NCBI GenBank assembly: GCA_900542555.1
Contig: UQNU01000003.1
Coordinates: 1-64,000, forward strand
Direction: 5' to 3'
From: an uncultured Collinsella sp.
GTDB lineage: Bacteria; Actinomycetota; Coriobacteriia; Coriobacteriales; Coriobacteriaceae
Length of the DNA: 64,000 bases
The position numbers and the translations under genes were made by a program. The notes under the pieces were generated by a model, which ran no database searches, was not told the origin of the DNA, and saw only the letters and a list, made by a program, of their open reading frames with translations. Below are positions 43,834 through 52,831 of this stretch, piece by piece. Numbering within the stretch: the first letter of the stretch is position 1; each line of letters starts with the position of its first letter.

Positions 43834-45174
43834 CTACATCTCAGGAGCCTTGGCTACGGTCTCGCTCTCTGCCGCAAGCGGGCGGTTGTCGATGCGGCGG
43901 CCCAGGCGGTCGAGCTTCACAAGCAGCCACTCAATGGGATTCGGCCCTGCGCCTTCCTCGTCGGCAACCAGGTCCATAACGGCGATTTTGGTGCCGTCCT
44001 GCTTGAGCGTAACGCTGCCCACCTTGTCGCCCACATGCACCGTGCCCGAAAGATCGTCGTAGCTAACCTTTTCGGTCACCTCGCCGGCAAGGGAAAACAC
44101 GGTCGCTTGCGCTGTAGGATCGGCGAGTGTGGCGTCGATTGTCTTATCCGTCCAGTCGGTTTGGCCAACGCGCGCCATAAGCGGGTTGCCGTTGGCGGTC
44201 TTTTCCTGCGTGTTGGCGATTGCGACCGTCACCTTGTGGCCGTAGTACCAGTTGGCAAGGGTGGCGGTATCGGTAAAGCGCTGATCGGTGGTGGTGGAGT
44301 TCAAAATAACGGTGTAGATCTCGTCGCCGTCGCGGTTGTAGGCGCTCGTAAAGCAATAGCCCGCGTCGTCGGTGGTGCCGGTCTTGCCGCCGATGTTGCC
44401 ATCTTGGCCCAGCAAATAGTTATGCGTGTCCATGGAATGCGAATGGTCGGTGCCGTCGGCGCCCGTGACCTCGATCCAGGAATCCTCGCTCGCTACGACC
44501 TCGCGGATCGTGTCGTTTTTCATGGCCTCCTGCATCATCAGCGCCACGTCATGTGCGGTTGAGTGCATATCGCCAGCCCACTCATCAAAGTCCAGACCAT
44601 GCGGGTTTTCAAAAAGCGTACCGGTACAGCCGAGCTTCTTAGCGCGCTCGTTCATGGCCTTCACAAAGGCGGCCTCGGCGTCTTTGGTCTTAGGGTCGAT
44701 CTTCTTGCCCACATATTCGGCGAGCACGATGGCGGCGTCGTTGCCCGAGGGAATCATCAGGCCGCGCAGCGCCTGCTCCACGGTAAGCTTGTCGCCTTCG
44801 AGCAAGCCGGCGGTCGAATTGCCCACGGTGGCTGCGGCGTTGCTCACCGTGACCTTCTCGTCCATCTTGCAATTCTCGACGGTTAGGATTGCGGTCATGA
44901 CCTTGGTGATCGAGGCAATTTTGACCTGCTCATCGGCGTCGCGGACATAGTAGACGGTGCCGTCTTTGCCCATGACGAGGGCATTGGTCGCATCGATATC
45001 GGGCAGGTTTTCGGCCGTGATGCCGCGCGCATCGGCGGTTTTGCCGCAAACATTGTCGGTCGTGAGCACTTGGGCGCCGGCGACGGTGGGCGCGCCAGCG
45101 GCAAGGGCGATAGCGCAGACAAAGCCGGCGGCAAGCTGGGCTGAGCGCTTTGCAAAAGAGGTGAGGGACTTCAC
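43834..45174 (-). CDS. dacA: D-alanyl-D-alanine carboxypeptidase (S11, PBP5-like)
   Basis: A 446-residue exported penicillin-binding protein that removes the terminal D-Ala of peptidoglycan stem peptides. A signal peptide is visible (about 1-33, ending VAGA). The active-site motifs are SITK (88-91), SGN (143-145) and KTG (264-266). The C-terminal domain follows, with a short tail and no clear membrane anchor. The GTG at 45174 is chosen because a -10 box lies inside the longer frame and the signal peptide begins here. It is transcribed divergently from a VanRS-like pair. Confidence 0.92.
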   Translation of the reverse strand: MKSLTSFAKRSAQLAAGFVCAIALAAGAPTVAGAQVLTTDNVCGKTADARGITAENLPDIDATNALVMGKDGTVYYVRDADEQVKIASITKVMTAILTVENCKMDEKVTVSNAAATVGNSTAGLLEGDKLTVEQALRGLMIPSGNDAAIVLAEYVGKKIDPKTKDAEAAFVKAMNERAKKLGCTGTLFENPHGLDFDEWAGDMHSTAHDVALMMQEAMKNDTIREVVASEDSWIEVTGADGTDHSHSMDTHNYLLGQDGNIGGKTGTTDDAGYCFTSAYNRDGDEIYTVILNSTTTDQRFTDTATLANWYYGHKVTVAIANTQEKTANGNPLMARVGQTDWTDKTIDATLADPTAQATVFSLAGEVTEKVSYDDLSGTVHVGDKVGSVTLKQDGTKIAVMDLVADEEGAGPNPIEWLLVKLDRLGRRIDNRPLAAESETVAKAPEM

Positions 45175-45213
45175 GGATTTCGCTTTCGACGGGATGGTCT
45201 CTTCTGGAACTAG

Positions 45214-45219
45214 AGTATA
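45214..45219 (-). promoter_or_regulatory. dacA promoter -10 (TATACT)
   Basis: TATACT on the minus strand, 40 bases before the GTG start. The -35 is weak. It rules out longer start choices upstream. Confidence 0.55.
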
Positions 45220-45290
45220 TCGTTTGCCGGCGTCGGCGATCATCGCGTGCGTGCGTGGCCCACATCTGCTCCCGAACGGGCACAAGGGTG

Positions 45291-45351
45291 CTTAAGGCCG
45301 ACTTAATCACCCACGCTTGTTGTGTGTGACGGGCGCCCCCTCGGGCATAAT
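45291..45351 (+). promoter_or_regulatory. Promoter and direct repeats before the VanR-like gene
   Basis: CTTAA at 45291-45295 and 45302-45306 is a direct repeat with an 11-bp step, the usual layout of OmpR-family binding sites. The -10-like CATAAT is at 45346-45351, 21 bases before the regulator ATG. The repeats sit in the shared promoter region and could serve both directions. Confidence 0.45.
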
Positions 45352-45371
45352 GGAGCGCGAGAGGAGCACGC

Positions 45372-46067
45372 ATGAACGAGCGCATTTTGGTAGTTGATGA
45401 CGAGAAGGCCATCGCCGACTTGGTTGGCATCTACCTTACAAAAGAAGGCTTTGACGTCCAGATTGCCTATAGCGGGGCCGATGCTGCCAAGGCAATCTTG
45501 GAGCAGGAGTTCGATCTGGCGTTGCTGGATGTCATGCTGCCCGATATCGATGGGTTTGAGCTGCTGCGTACAATCCGTTCCAGCCATACCTATCCCGTGA
45601 TCATGCTGACGGCGCGCGATGCCCAGCAAGACAAGATCGAGGGCCTTTCGCTTGGCGCGGACGATTACGTGGTTAAGCCGTTCCGTCCGCTGGAGCTCAT
45701 CGCGCGCGTGCACGCTCAGCTTCGCCGCTACACCAGCTACGGTAGCCGTGCGCAGGCGGCCGAGTCGCCGACCATTCAGCTCGACGGCTTGGAGATCAAC
45801 CGCGATGCTCGTTCCGTAACGGTGGACGGTTCACCGGTTCGCCTCACGCCCATCGAGTATTCCATCTTGCTGTATCTGGTCGAGCATCGCGGCAGCGTGG
45901 CGGCCGTGGAGGACCTGTTCCGCGCGGTGTGGAACGAGGACTTTATGCCCGGCTCCAACAATACGGTGATGGTGCACATTCGCCACTTGCGCGAAAAGAT
46001 TGGCGACGACGCACAAAAGCCGCGCTTTATCAAAAACGTCTGGGGCGTCGGCTACATCATCGAATAA
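45372..46067 (+). CDS. OmpR-family response regulator (VanR-like)
   Basis: A 231-residue transcription factor. Receiver domain (1-120) with the acidic pocket VDDEK, phosphoacceptor Asp53, and the conserved LTAR Thr and VKPF Lys. The winged-helix DNA-binding domain (about 130-231) contains LTPIEYSILLYL and a C-terminal NVWGVGYIIE. Sequence style and the linked kinase resemble VanR-type systems. Divergent dacA is a natural candidate target. No vancomycin-resistance ligase genes are present, so this is probably a cell-wall stress system. Confidence 0.92.
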   Translation: MNERILVVDDEKAIADLVGIYLTKEGFDVQIAYSGADAAKAILEQEFDLALLDVMLPDIDGFELLRTIRSSHTYPVIMLTARDAQQDKIEGLSLGADDYVVKPFRPLELIARVHAQLRRYTSYGSRAQAAESPTIQLDGLEINRDARSVTVDGSPVRLTPIEYSILLYLVEHRGSVAAVEDLFRAVWNEDFMPGSNNTVMVHIRHLREKIGDDAQKPRFIKNVWGVGYIIE

Positions 46068-46093
46068 CGCTTTTCGCTTGTGAGGATCTTGAT

Positions 46094-47332
46094 ATGACAA
46101 AAGACGATAGGCAAGCGTTCGAGGTGCCCGATCGACTCTTTGAATACGTGAGGTCGGTCGTCGACAATCGCGCGCTTGCAACGGTGCTGCTCTTTTTGCT
46201 GACCCTGCTGCTGATTGGCATTGATAACATCGCTGGAATCTTGGCGGTGCTGCTTGTCGGCTTTTTGCTGATCGATCGATTTGAGATCGTGCGCCGCTGC
46301 ATGGTGATTGGCGGCGCCGCGTGGGCCATGACGTTGGCGATTGGCGCCATGGTGCTCGGCGGCATTGAAGGGCCGGTGCTGTTCGATGCCGGCTTTGTAT
46401 TCAACATGCTTGGCTTTGTGCTGGCGCTTGCCGTGTGCGTGCTGTTCTTGTGCGGCCGCGCCCTGTACTACCAGGGCTACGAACAGGGCGAGCAGCATGC
46501 CGATTGTGTGCTGGCCGCTCGTATTCAAGATCGCCTGATCGATCACCCCGACACCTGGGACAACATCGACGGCGACTTCTTGGAGGTCGAGGGCGCCCTT
46601 AACCGCGTGCGTGACCGTGAGCGCAAGGTGCAGCAAGCTCTGCGTGACGAGTCGCATCGCAAGGACGATCTGGTCACGTACTTGGCACATGACCTACGCA
46701 CCCCGCTTGCCAGTGTGGTGGGCTATCTTTCGCTGCTGCAAGAGGCTCCCGAGCTGCCGGTTGAGCAACGTGCGCACTTTACGGGCGTGGCTCTCGACAA
46801 GGCGCACCGGCTTGATGCGCTCATCGAAGAGTTCTTCGATATCACGCGCTTTGACTTCCACGATATCGTGCTCACGCGCGGCTATGTTGATCTGGGGTTG
46901 CTGCTGGCTCAGGTGGCTGACGAGTTCTATCCCATCCTCAACGAGCAGCATAAGGAAGCCCAAGTTGATATTCGCGAGGACCTGACGGTACTCGTGGATG
47001 GCGACAAGATGGCCCGCGTGTTTAACAACATCATGAAAAACGCCGTTGCCTATAGCTATGAGGGCTCGACTATCACGATTGAGGCCGGGCGCCAAGACGA
47101 TGGCGGCGTGCGCGTGCGCTTTATCAATCAGGGCGATCCTATCCCTGCGGCTAAGCTCAAGGTGATCTTTGAGAAGTTCTATCGCCTGGATGCGGCGCGT
47201 GCGACCAATCGCGGTGGTGCCGGTCTGGGTCTTGCTATTGCCAAGGAGATCATCGCGGCACACGGCGGTACCGTTGCATGTGAATCGACGCCCGAACACA
47301 CGATATTCACCATCGAGCTGCCCGCCGCATAG
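46094..47332 (+). CDS. Sensor histidine kinase (VanS-like)
   Basis: 412 residues. An N-terminal membrane region of four helices (about 27-60 and 70-120) has very little extracellular sequence. A HAMP-less linker is followed by the HisKA domain with LAHDLRTP (His199) and the HATPase_c domain, whose N-box reads NNIMKNAVAYS and G-box GGAGLGLAI. The short extracellular loops suggest sensing within the membrane. It begins 26 bases after the regulator gene with TGAGGATC upstream of the ATG. Confidence 0.9.
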   Translation: MTKDDRQAFEVPDRLFEYVRSVVDNRALATVLLFLLTLLLIGIDNIAGILAVLLVGFLLIDRFEIVRRCMVIGGAAWAMTLAIGAMVLGGIEGPVLFDAGFVFNMLGFVLALAVCVLFLCGRALYYQGYEQGEQHADCVLAARIQDRLIDHPDTWDNIDGDFLEVEGALNRVRDRERKVQQALRDESHRKDDLVTYLAHDLRTPLASVVGYLSLLQEAPELPVEQRAHFTGVALDKAHRLDALIEEFFDITRFDFHDIVLTRGYVDLGLLLAQVADEFYPILNEQHKEAQVDIREDLTVLVDGDKMARVFNNIMKNAVAYSYEGSTITIEAGRQDDGGVRVRFINQGDPIPAAKLKVIFEKFYRLDAARATNRGGAGLGLAIAKEIIAAHGGTVACESTPEHTIFTIELPAA

Positions 47333-47435
47333 CCAGCGTGCCCTTACAAACACTTGACAATGCGCTCACATACATATGAGCCGCGATTTCTACTATCGAT
47401 ACTGCTGAATTGATATCGATGTGGAGGTATGCGGT

Positions 47436-48311
47436 ATGACGGCTGCTGCGGCTGTGGAGCCCACGGAGCTTGAAGAACTCATGAAAGCGCAGGCCGAGGC
47501 CGCGCACGAGCGCGAGGTTGGGGATGCGACTCGCCCCACGGCAGAGGATCTTGCCGTCTCGCCGACGCGCATCGACGTCGAGGGCCTCGACCTGTTCTAT
47601 GGCGACCATCATGCGCTCAAGGACGTGAATATCAAGATCCGCGACAAGCAGATCACCTCGTTTATCGGGCCTTCGGGCTGCGGAAAGTCCACGTTGCTGC
47701 GCTGCTTTAACCGCATGAACGACGGCATCAAGGATTGTCGCATCGAGGGCAAGATTGCGCTCGATGGTCAAGATATCCTGGGCGATTACGATATCTGTCG
47801 TTTGCGCCAGCGCGTGGGTATGGTGTTCCAACGCCCCAATCCGTTTCCCATGAGCATCTACGACAACGTCGCCTACGGTCCGCGCGGCATGGGTGTGCGC
47901 GATCGCGCTGTGCTGGATGAGCTGGTCGAGGACTCCCTTCGTCGCGCTGCGCTATGGGATGAGGTCAAGGACAAGCTCAAAGAGTCGGGCCTGGGTCTTT
48001 CGGGTGGACAGCAGCAGCGCCTGTGCATCGCCCGCGCGCTTGCCGTGCAGCCCGACATTCTGCTGATGGACGAACCGACCTCGGCGCTCGACCCCGTATC
48101 GACGCTGGTGGTGGAGCAGCTGGCCTGCGAGCTCAGGGAGACCTGCACGCTGGTGGTCGTTACGCACAACATGCAGCAGGCTGCGCGCATCTCCGACTCG
48201 GTCGCGTTCTTTTTGCTGGGCGAGCTGGTGGAGCATGCGCCCACTGCCCAGCTCTTCAAAAACCCGATCGATCCGCGCGCGGCGGATTATTTGACGGGCC
48301 GTTTTGGCTGA
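47436..48311 (+). CDS. pstB: Phosphate ABC transporter ATP-binding protein
   Basis: A 291-residue ABC ATPase of the PstB family: Walker [10 protein letters not shown], the PstB-specific [32 protein letters not shown], signature [15 protein letters not shown] and [12 protein letters not shown]. It energises high-affinity phosphate uptake with PstS, PstC and PstA, which are not in this window. An extra ~50-residue N-terminal segment precedes the usual start. The ATG at 47436 follows TGGAGG. It sits directly before a phoP-phoR-like pair. Confidence 0.94.
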   Translation: MTAAAAVEPTELEELMKAQAEAAHEREVGDATRPTAEDLAVSPTRIDVEGLDLFYGDHHALKDVNIKIRDKQITSFIGPSGCGKSTLLRCFNRMNDGIKDCRIEGKIALDGQDILGDYDICRLRQRVGMVFQRPNPFPMSIYDNVAYGPRGMGVRDRAVLDELVEDSLRRAALWDEVKDKLKESGLGLSGGQQQRLCIARALAVQPDILLMDEPTSALDPVSTLVVEQLACELRETCTLVVVTHNMQQAARISDSVAFFLLGELVEHAPTAQLFKNPIDPRAADYLTGRFG

Positions 48312-48375
48312 TACCATCTAGTACAGGCACCTTTAGGGTTAAGATGCGGTCATGTCGGCCGCAAAGGGGTTCAAC

Positions 48376-49104
48376 ATGATCTATTACGTCGAGGACGATG
48401 ACAACATCAGGGATTTGACGGTCTATGCGCTGCGCAAGCAGGGAATCGAGGCCGAGGGCTTTTCGTGCGATGGCGAGTTTAAGGCCGCCGTGGCGCGACG
48501 GGTACCCGATGCTGTCCTGCTCGACATCATGCTGCCCGATACCGATGGCTTGGCGATTATGCGTCGCCTGCGTGCCGATCGCCTGACGGCGACGGTGCCC
48601 ATCATGATGCTTACCGCCAAGGACACCGAGCTCGACAAGGTGATGGCGCTCGATGGCGGTGCTGACGATTACCTGACTAAGCCGTTTTCGCTCATGGAGC
48701 TTGCGAGTCGCTGCCGCGCACTGCTGCGTCGCGGCGGCATGGTCAAGCAGGCGAGCGATGTGCTCAGCGTGGGCGACATCGTGCTCTCGCCCAGCCATCG
48801 CGAGGCGACCGTTGCCGGCGAGCCGCTTAAGCTCACCCTGCGCGAGTTCGACCTGCTCGAGTACCTCATGCGCAAGCCCGGCGTGGTCTTTACCCGCGAG
48901 TCGTTGCTGCAGAGCGTGTGGGGCTGGGACTTCGACGGAGGTTCGCGCACCGTTGACGTGCACGTGCAGACGCTTCGCCAAAAACTGGGCGAGCATGCCG
49001 GCGCCATCGAGACCGTGCGCGGCGTGGGTTACCGCTTGGCCGAGCCTTCTGCCAGTGATGGTGCCGAAGGTGACGACACCGCGGCCACCGCATCGGAGGA
49101 GTAA
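48376..49104 (+). CDS. phoP: OmpR-family response regulator (PhoP/PhoB-like)
   Basis: 242 residues. Receiver domain with EDDDN, phosphoacceptor Asp50, LTAK and TKPF, then a winged helix (about 125-225, ending VRGVGYRL) and a short acidic tail. Context (pstB before, a PhoR-like kinase after) suggests control of the phosphate regulon. The ATG at 48376 has AAAGGGG upstream; an in-frame ATG eight codons earlier lacks a good site. Confidence 0.88.
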   Translation: MIYYVEDDDNIRDLTVYALRKQGIEAEGFSCDGEFKAAVARRVPDAVLLDIMLPDTDGLAIMRRLRADRLTATVPIMMLTAKDTELDKVMALDGGADDYLTKPFSLMELASRCRALLRRGGMVKQASDVLSVGDIVLSPSHREATVAGEPLKLTLREFDLLEYLMRKPGVVFTRESLLQSVWGWDFDGGSRTVDVHVQTLRQKLGEHAGAIETVRGVGYRLAEPSASDGAEGDDTAATASEE

Positions 49105-49107
49105 CCC

Positions 49108-50532
49108 GTGGTCTTCGCCCCCCAGGGAAAACATACGCTGTCGCACCGCGTTTTTGTGACGATCTTTGTCTGCGCCATGGCGGTTATCGTGGCGTTTACG
49201 GTGCTGGGTGCGTTCTTTGTGCAAAACACCTTGGCGGATGCCACGAGTGCCAATCTGGCGCAGGAAACCGAGCTCATTGCTGCCGCCCTCGACGAGCAGC
49301 AGGAGCCCATCCCGTTCTTGCGTAGCCTTGATCGCGAGGACTTGCGCATCACGCTGATTAACAAGGATGGATCAGTTGCCTACGACAACGAGGCGTCACC
49401 TTCCACACTGCCCAACCACGGCGATCGCCCCGAGGTCATCGAGGCCTTTGAGAATGGTTCGGGTTCCGCGGAGCGCGCAAGCTCTACGCTTGACGAGATT
49501 ATGCTGTATCGCGCCGTCGCCCTTGATAACGGCCAGGTTGTCCGCTTGGCGCAGGCCCAGCCTGGCGTTGCGGCGATTTTGCTGTCGATGGTGGCGCCGA
49601 TGCTGCTTATCGCAGCAGCGGGTGCGGTGCTCTCGTTTTTTATGGCACGCCGCGAGTCCCGTGCCATCATCGCGCCGTTGCAAGAGGTGGATTTGGACCA
49701 CCCACGCCGTAGCTATGAGCACGCCTATGCCGAGATGGTCCCCATGCTTGAGCGTATCGAGTCGCAGCGCCAGGAACTCAAGCGCCAAATGGCGGTGCTA
49801 GCGGACAACGACCGTATGCGCCGCGAGTTCACGGCGAATATCACCCATGAGCTCAAGACGCCGCTTACGGCGATTTCGGGCTATGCCGAGCTCATCGCAA
49901 ACGGCATGGTCGAGGGCGAGGACGACCTGTGCAACTTTGGCGGTCGCATCTATCGTGAGGCGGGCCGCTTGGCAGCGCTCGTCAACGACATCCTTACGCT
50001 GTCTAACTTGGACGAGGCCGAGCGTGCAACTGAGGGCGAGGCGGTGCCCATTGGATCCACGGAGCCTATTGAGCTCTCGCGTGCCATCTACGCGGTTGAG
50101 CAGCGTCTTGAACAGGTCGCCCGTCAGGCGAATGTGACGATAAGTCATGAGACCAAGCCCGTGGTCATCGAAGGCGTGTCGCGCTTGATCGACGAGCTCA
50201 TCTATAATCTGGCAAGCAACGCCATCCGCTACAATCGACCCGGCGGTACGGTTACGCTGCAGTGCGGCGCCAACGACGAAGGCCATCCGTTCCTCGCGGT
50301 CGCCGACACGGGAATCGGTATCGCGCCTGAAGAACAGGGCAAGGTATTTGAGCGGTTCTATCGCGTGGACAAGAGTAGGTCCAAGGCACGCGGCGGAACC
50401 GGCCTGGGGCTTGCCATTGTCAAGCATGCGGCCCTGTATCATCACGCCACGCTCGATCTGTCGAGCGAGTTGGGCGTGGGAACCACCATTACGGTGACGT
50501 TTCCCATACAGCAGGACGAGCCATTCGCATAG
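49108..50532 (+). CDS. phoR: Sensor histidine kinase (PhoR-like)
   Basis: 474 residues. TM1 (about 15-40), an extracytoplasmic sensor domain (about 41-155), TM2 (about 157-178), HisKA with ITHELKTP (His247) and HATPase_c with NLASNAIRYN, DTGIGI and GGTGLGLAI. All kinase motifs are present. It starts with a GTG three bases after the regulator stop, so the two are coupled. It would phosphorylate the preceding regulator. Confidence 0.9.
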   Translation: MVFAPQGKHTLSHRVFVTIFVCAMAVIVAFTVLGAFFVQNTLADATSANLAQETELIAAALDEQQEPIPFLRSLDREDLRITLINKDGSVAYDNEASPSTLPNHGDRPEVIEAFENGSGSAERASSTLDEIMLYRAVALDNGQVVRLAQAQPGVAAILLSMVAPMLLIAAAGAVLSFFMARRESRAIIAPLQEVDLDHPRRSYEHAYAEMVPMLERIESQRQELKRQMAVLADNDRMRREFTANITHELKTPLTAISGYAELIANGMVEGEDDLCNFGGRIYREAGRLAALVNDILTLSNLDEAERATEGEAVPIGSTEPIELSRAIYAVEQRLEQVARQANVTISHETKPVVIEGVSRLIDELIYNLASNAIRYNRPGGTVTLQCGANDEGHPFLAVADTGIGIAPEEQGKVFERFYRVDKSRSKARGGTGLGLAIVKHAALYHHATLDLSSELGVGTTITVTFPIQQDEPFA

Positions 50533-50557
50533 CGATACAACATAGATATTGATGTAG

Positions 50558-50590
50558 ACGCCGCATTTGACTTTCGGGTGCGGCGTTGTT
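50558..50590 (+). terminator. Terminator after phoR
   Basis: ACGCCGCA (50558-50565) pairs perfectly with TGCGGCGT (50579-50586), followed by TGTTG and an A/T-rich stretch; a moderate terminator. Confidence 0.65.
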
Positions 50591-50651
50591 GTGAAATTTT
50601 ACGATTGCTTCCGACATTTTTACAGGAGAGCCTGTTTCTTATGTATAGAGT

Positions 50652-50680
50652 TTGGCCTCGGTAAAAAGATGCGATATCAT
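50652..50680 (+). promoter_or_regulatory. Promoter of the polysaccharide regulatory operon
   Basis: TTGGCC (50652-50657), a 17-bp spacer, then TATCAT (50675-50680). The ATG follows 47 bases later. Confidence 0.6.
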
Positions 50681-50727
50681 ACGGACAGTTTTGTCAATCC
50701 GAACTGGGGAAATGAAAGGCAAGCTGC

Positions 50728-51384
50728 ATGACCCTTCTCGAACTGTTCCAGCTGCTGAAGAAGCACCTCAAGCTGGTCATCACCCTTCCGGTGGTCTGCG
50801 CGATCGCCATGGGCATCGTGTCTTTCGTTGCGATGGACAACACCTACACCGCGACGACGAGCATGTACATTCTCGCCAAGACCGACGATAGCGGCCAGAT
50901 GAGCTACAACGATCTCTCGGCGAGCCAGATGCTTTCCAACGATATCGCCACGCTGCTGGATAGCGATAGCGTTAAGAGCGGTGCTGCCAATGAGTTGGGC
51001 CTTGCTGACCTGGATGACTACAAGGTGTCTGTTTCCTCCGAGACCACCACGCGTGTCATTACGCTTTCGGTTACCGGCACCGATGCCAAGGAGACGGCTA
51101 AGGTCGCAAAGGCCATGGCCAGCTCGGTGAGTACGGTCGCTCAGAACGTCGGCGCTGCCCAGAGCATCAACGTTATCGACGAGGCTAAGACTCCCGAAGT
51201 CCCCAGCGGCCCCAAGCGCACGCTGTACGTTGCTGTCGCGTTCCTCGCCGGTATCTTTATCGCAGTCGCCTATGTCGTTTTGGCAGACATGCTCAATACT
51301 CGCATCCGCGGTGCCGAAGAGGCAGAAGAGCTCCTGGGCATTCCCGTTGTTGGCCGAATTCCGGCTATGAAAGGTGGTAAATAG
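50728..51384 (+). CDS. Polysaccharide co-polymerase / tyrosine kinase activator (Wzz, CpsC-like)
   Basis: 218 residues with two membrane helices (about 17-36 and 172-190) flanking an extracellular Wzz domain. A cytoplasmic tail ends in RIRGAEEAEELLGIPVVGRIP, as in CpsC/YveK modulators. It controls chain length and activates the partner kinase. The tail lies next to the kinase gene, two bases downstream. First gene of a three-gene operon. Confidence 0.9.
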   Translation: MTLLELFQLLKKHLKLVITLPVVCAIAMGIVSFVAMDNTYTATTSMYILAKTDDSGQMSYNDLSASQMLSNDIATLLDSDSVKSGAANELGLADLDDYKVSVSSETTTRVITLSVTGTDAKETAKVAKAMASSVSTVAQNVGAAQSINVIDEAKTPEVPSGPKRTLYVAVAFLAGIFIAVAYVVLADMLNTRIRGAEEAEELLGIPVVGRIPAMKGGK

Positions 51385-51386
51385 GC

Positions 51387-52124
51387 ATGGCTAAGGCAAA
51401 GAACACCGATAAGCTCGTTGTACAGAATGCCGCCAAGACCCTTCTGGCCAACATCCGCTTTGCGAGCGTGGACGACCCCATTCGCACCATCACCGTTACC
51501 TCCTCGATTCCCAACGAGGGCAAGTCTACGGTTTCCATTAACCTTGCTCAGGCAATCGCCACGAGCGGCAAGTCCGTGCTCCTGGTCGAGGCCGATATGC
51601 GCCGCAGGTCCCTTTCCGATATGCTCGGCGTTCGTTCGCGCGGCGGACTCTATGCGGTCCTTTCCGAGCAGATCTCCATTGACCAGGCAATTGTCGAGAC
51701 GGGTCAGAAGAACTTCTACTTCCTCGATGCTGAGCCGCATATTCCCAATCCTGCCGACATCATCGTCTCTCACCGCTTTGCCAAGTTGGTAAAGGCACTG
51801 TCCGCCAAGTTCCAGTACGTCATCTTTGATGCTCCCCCGGTCGGCACCTTCATCGATGCTGCCGAGATTGCCAGCCTGACCGACGGTACGCTGTTCGTGG
51901 TGCGCGAGGACTTCACCAAGCGCGAGGAGGCACTCAACGCTATCGGCCAGCTTAAGAAGTCCGAGAAGGTCAAGCTCATCGGTACCGTTATGAACTACTG
52001 CGAGACCGAGACCAGCGAGTACTACTACTCCTACTACACCAAGGACGGTAAGAAGGTGAAGAAGGGCTCCGACGATCAGGGGACTTCCAAAAAGGGCATC
52101 TTCACCAACCGAGCAAACGTTTAG
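51387..52124 (+). CDS. Tyrosine-protein kinase of the CpsD/YwqD (BY-kinase) family
   Basis: A 245-residue cytoplasmic BY-kinase. Walker A TSSIPNEGKST, Walker A' LLVEADMRR and Walker B VIFDAPPVGT are all visible. A C-terminal tyrosine cluster SEYYYSYYTKDG is the expected autophosphorylation site. It works with the preceding membrane protein and is dephosphorylated by the next gene product. Complete. Confidence 0.93.
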   Translation: MAKAKNTDKLVVQNAAKTLLANIRFASVDDPIRTITVTSSIPNEGKSTVSINLAQAIATSGKSVLLVEADMRRRSLSDMLGVRSRGGLYAVLSEQISIDQAIVETGQKNFYFLDAEPHIPNPADIIVSHRFAKLVKALSAKFQYVIFDAPPVGTFIDAAEIASLTDGTLFVVREDFTKREEALNAIGQLKKSEKVKLIGTVMNYCETETSEYYYSYYTKDGKKVKKGSDDQGTSKKGIFTNRANV

Positions 52125-52141
52125 TTGATTAAGGCTGACCT

Positions 52142-52792
52142 ATGCGTGACATTCATTGCCATATCTTGCCGGGTGTAGACGACGGCGCCGCCGATCTCGA
52201 TGAGAGCTTGGCGATGCTCGAGGCTGCCAAGCGGGCCGGTGTAACCAGAATCGTTTGCACTCCTCACTGCCGTGATCCCTATTTTGATTACGACAAGATG
52301 TGGGATGCCTTTGAGCTGCTGCGTGATAACGCTGACGGTTTTCCGCTCCAGATGGGCTTCGAGGTCAACCATCGAAAGCTCGTTGAGCTTGGTATCGATG
52401 CCGCGGAGCACTTGCATTTCGATGGAACCAACGAGTTTCTGCTCGAGCTTTCGACGCATGCCGATGCGTATGCGTTTAGAGAGTACGAGAACACGATTTA
52501 CGATTTGCAGTGCCGTGGCTATCAGGTGATCATCGCTCATCCTGAGCGCTATCGTGCGGTTCAAAAGGATGTAAGCGTGGCGGAGCGCCTGGTCGATATG
52601 GGCTGCAAGCTGCAGGCTTCGGCGGACTTTATTGCCGGCGGTCGCTTTGGTCGCGAGAAAAAGCCGGCACAGCGCCTGTTCGATCAGAACCTGTACAGCT
52701 TCATCGCGAGCGATGCCCATAACGTGGGTCATTACGACTGCCTGGCGAAGGCTCGCGCGAAGTTTAGTGTGCGCGGAGCTCATTTTCGCTAA
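52142..52792 (+). CDS. PHP-family tyrosine phosphatase (CpsB/YwqE)
   Basis: A 216-residue metal-dependent phosphatase of the PHP fold that reverses BY-kinase phosphorylation. Metal-site blocks: RDIHCHILPGVDDGA at the N-terminus, CTPHC, VIIAHPERY and the C-terminal FIASDAHN. Slightly shorter than the usual 240-255. It starts 17 bases after the kinase gene. No glycosyltransferases or flippase follow, so the capsule genes it regulates must be elsewhere. Confidence 0.93.
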   Translation: MRDIHCHILPGVDDGAADLDESLAMLEAAKRAGVTRIVCTPHCRDPYFDYDKMWDAFELLRDNADGFPLQMGFEVNHRKLVELGIDAAEHLHFDGTNEFLLELSTHADAYAFREYENTIYDLQCRGYQVIIAHPERYRAVQKDVSVAERLVDMGCKLQASADFIAGGRFGREKKPAQRLFDQNLYSFIASDAHNVGHYDCLAKARAKFSVRGAHFR

Positions 52793-52831
52793 TATCTGTC
52801 CCTAACGTTCGCATTGAATGAAAGGGCAGCC

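Noticed and set aside
43834..47332. Vancomycin-resistance cluster
   Set aside because: Only regulators and an ordinary S11 carboxypeptidase are present; no vanH, ligase or vanX homologue.
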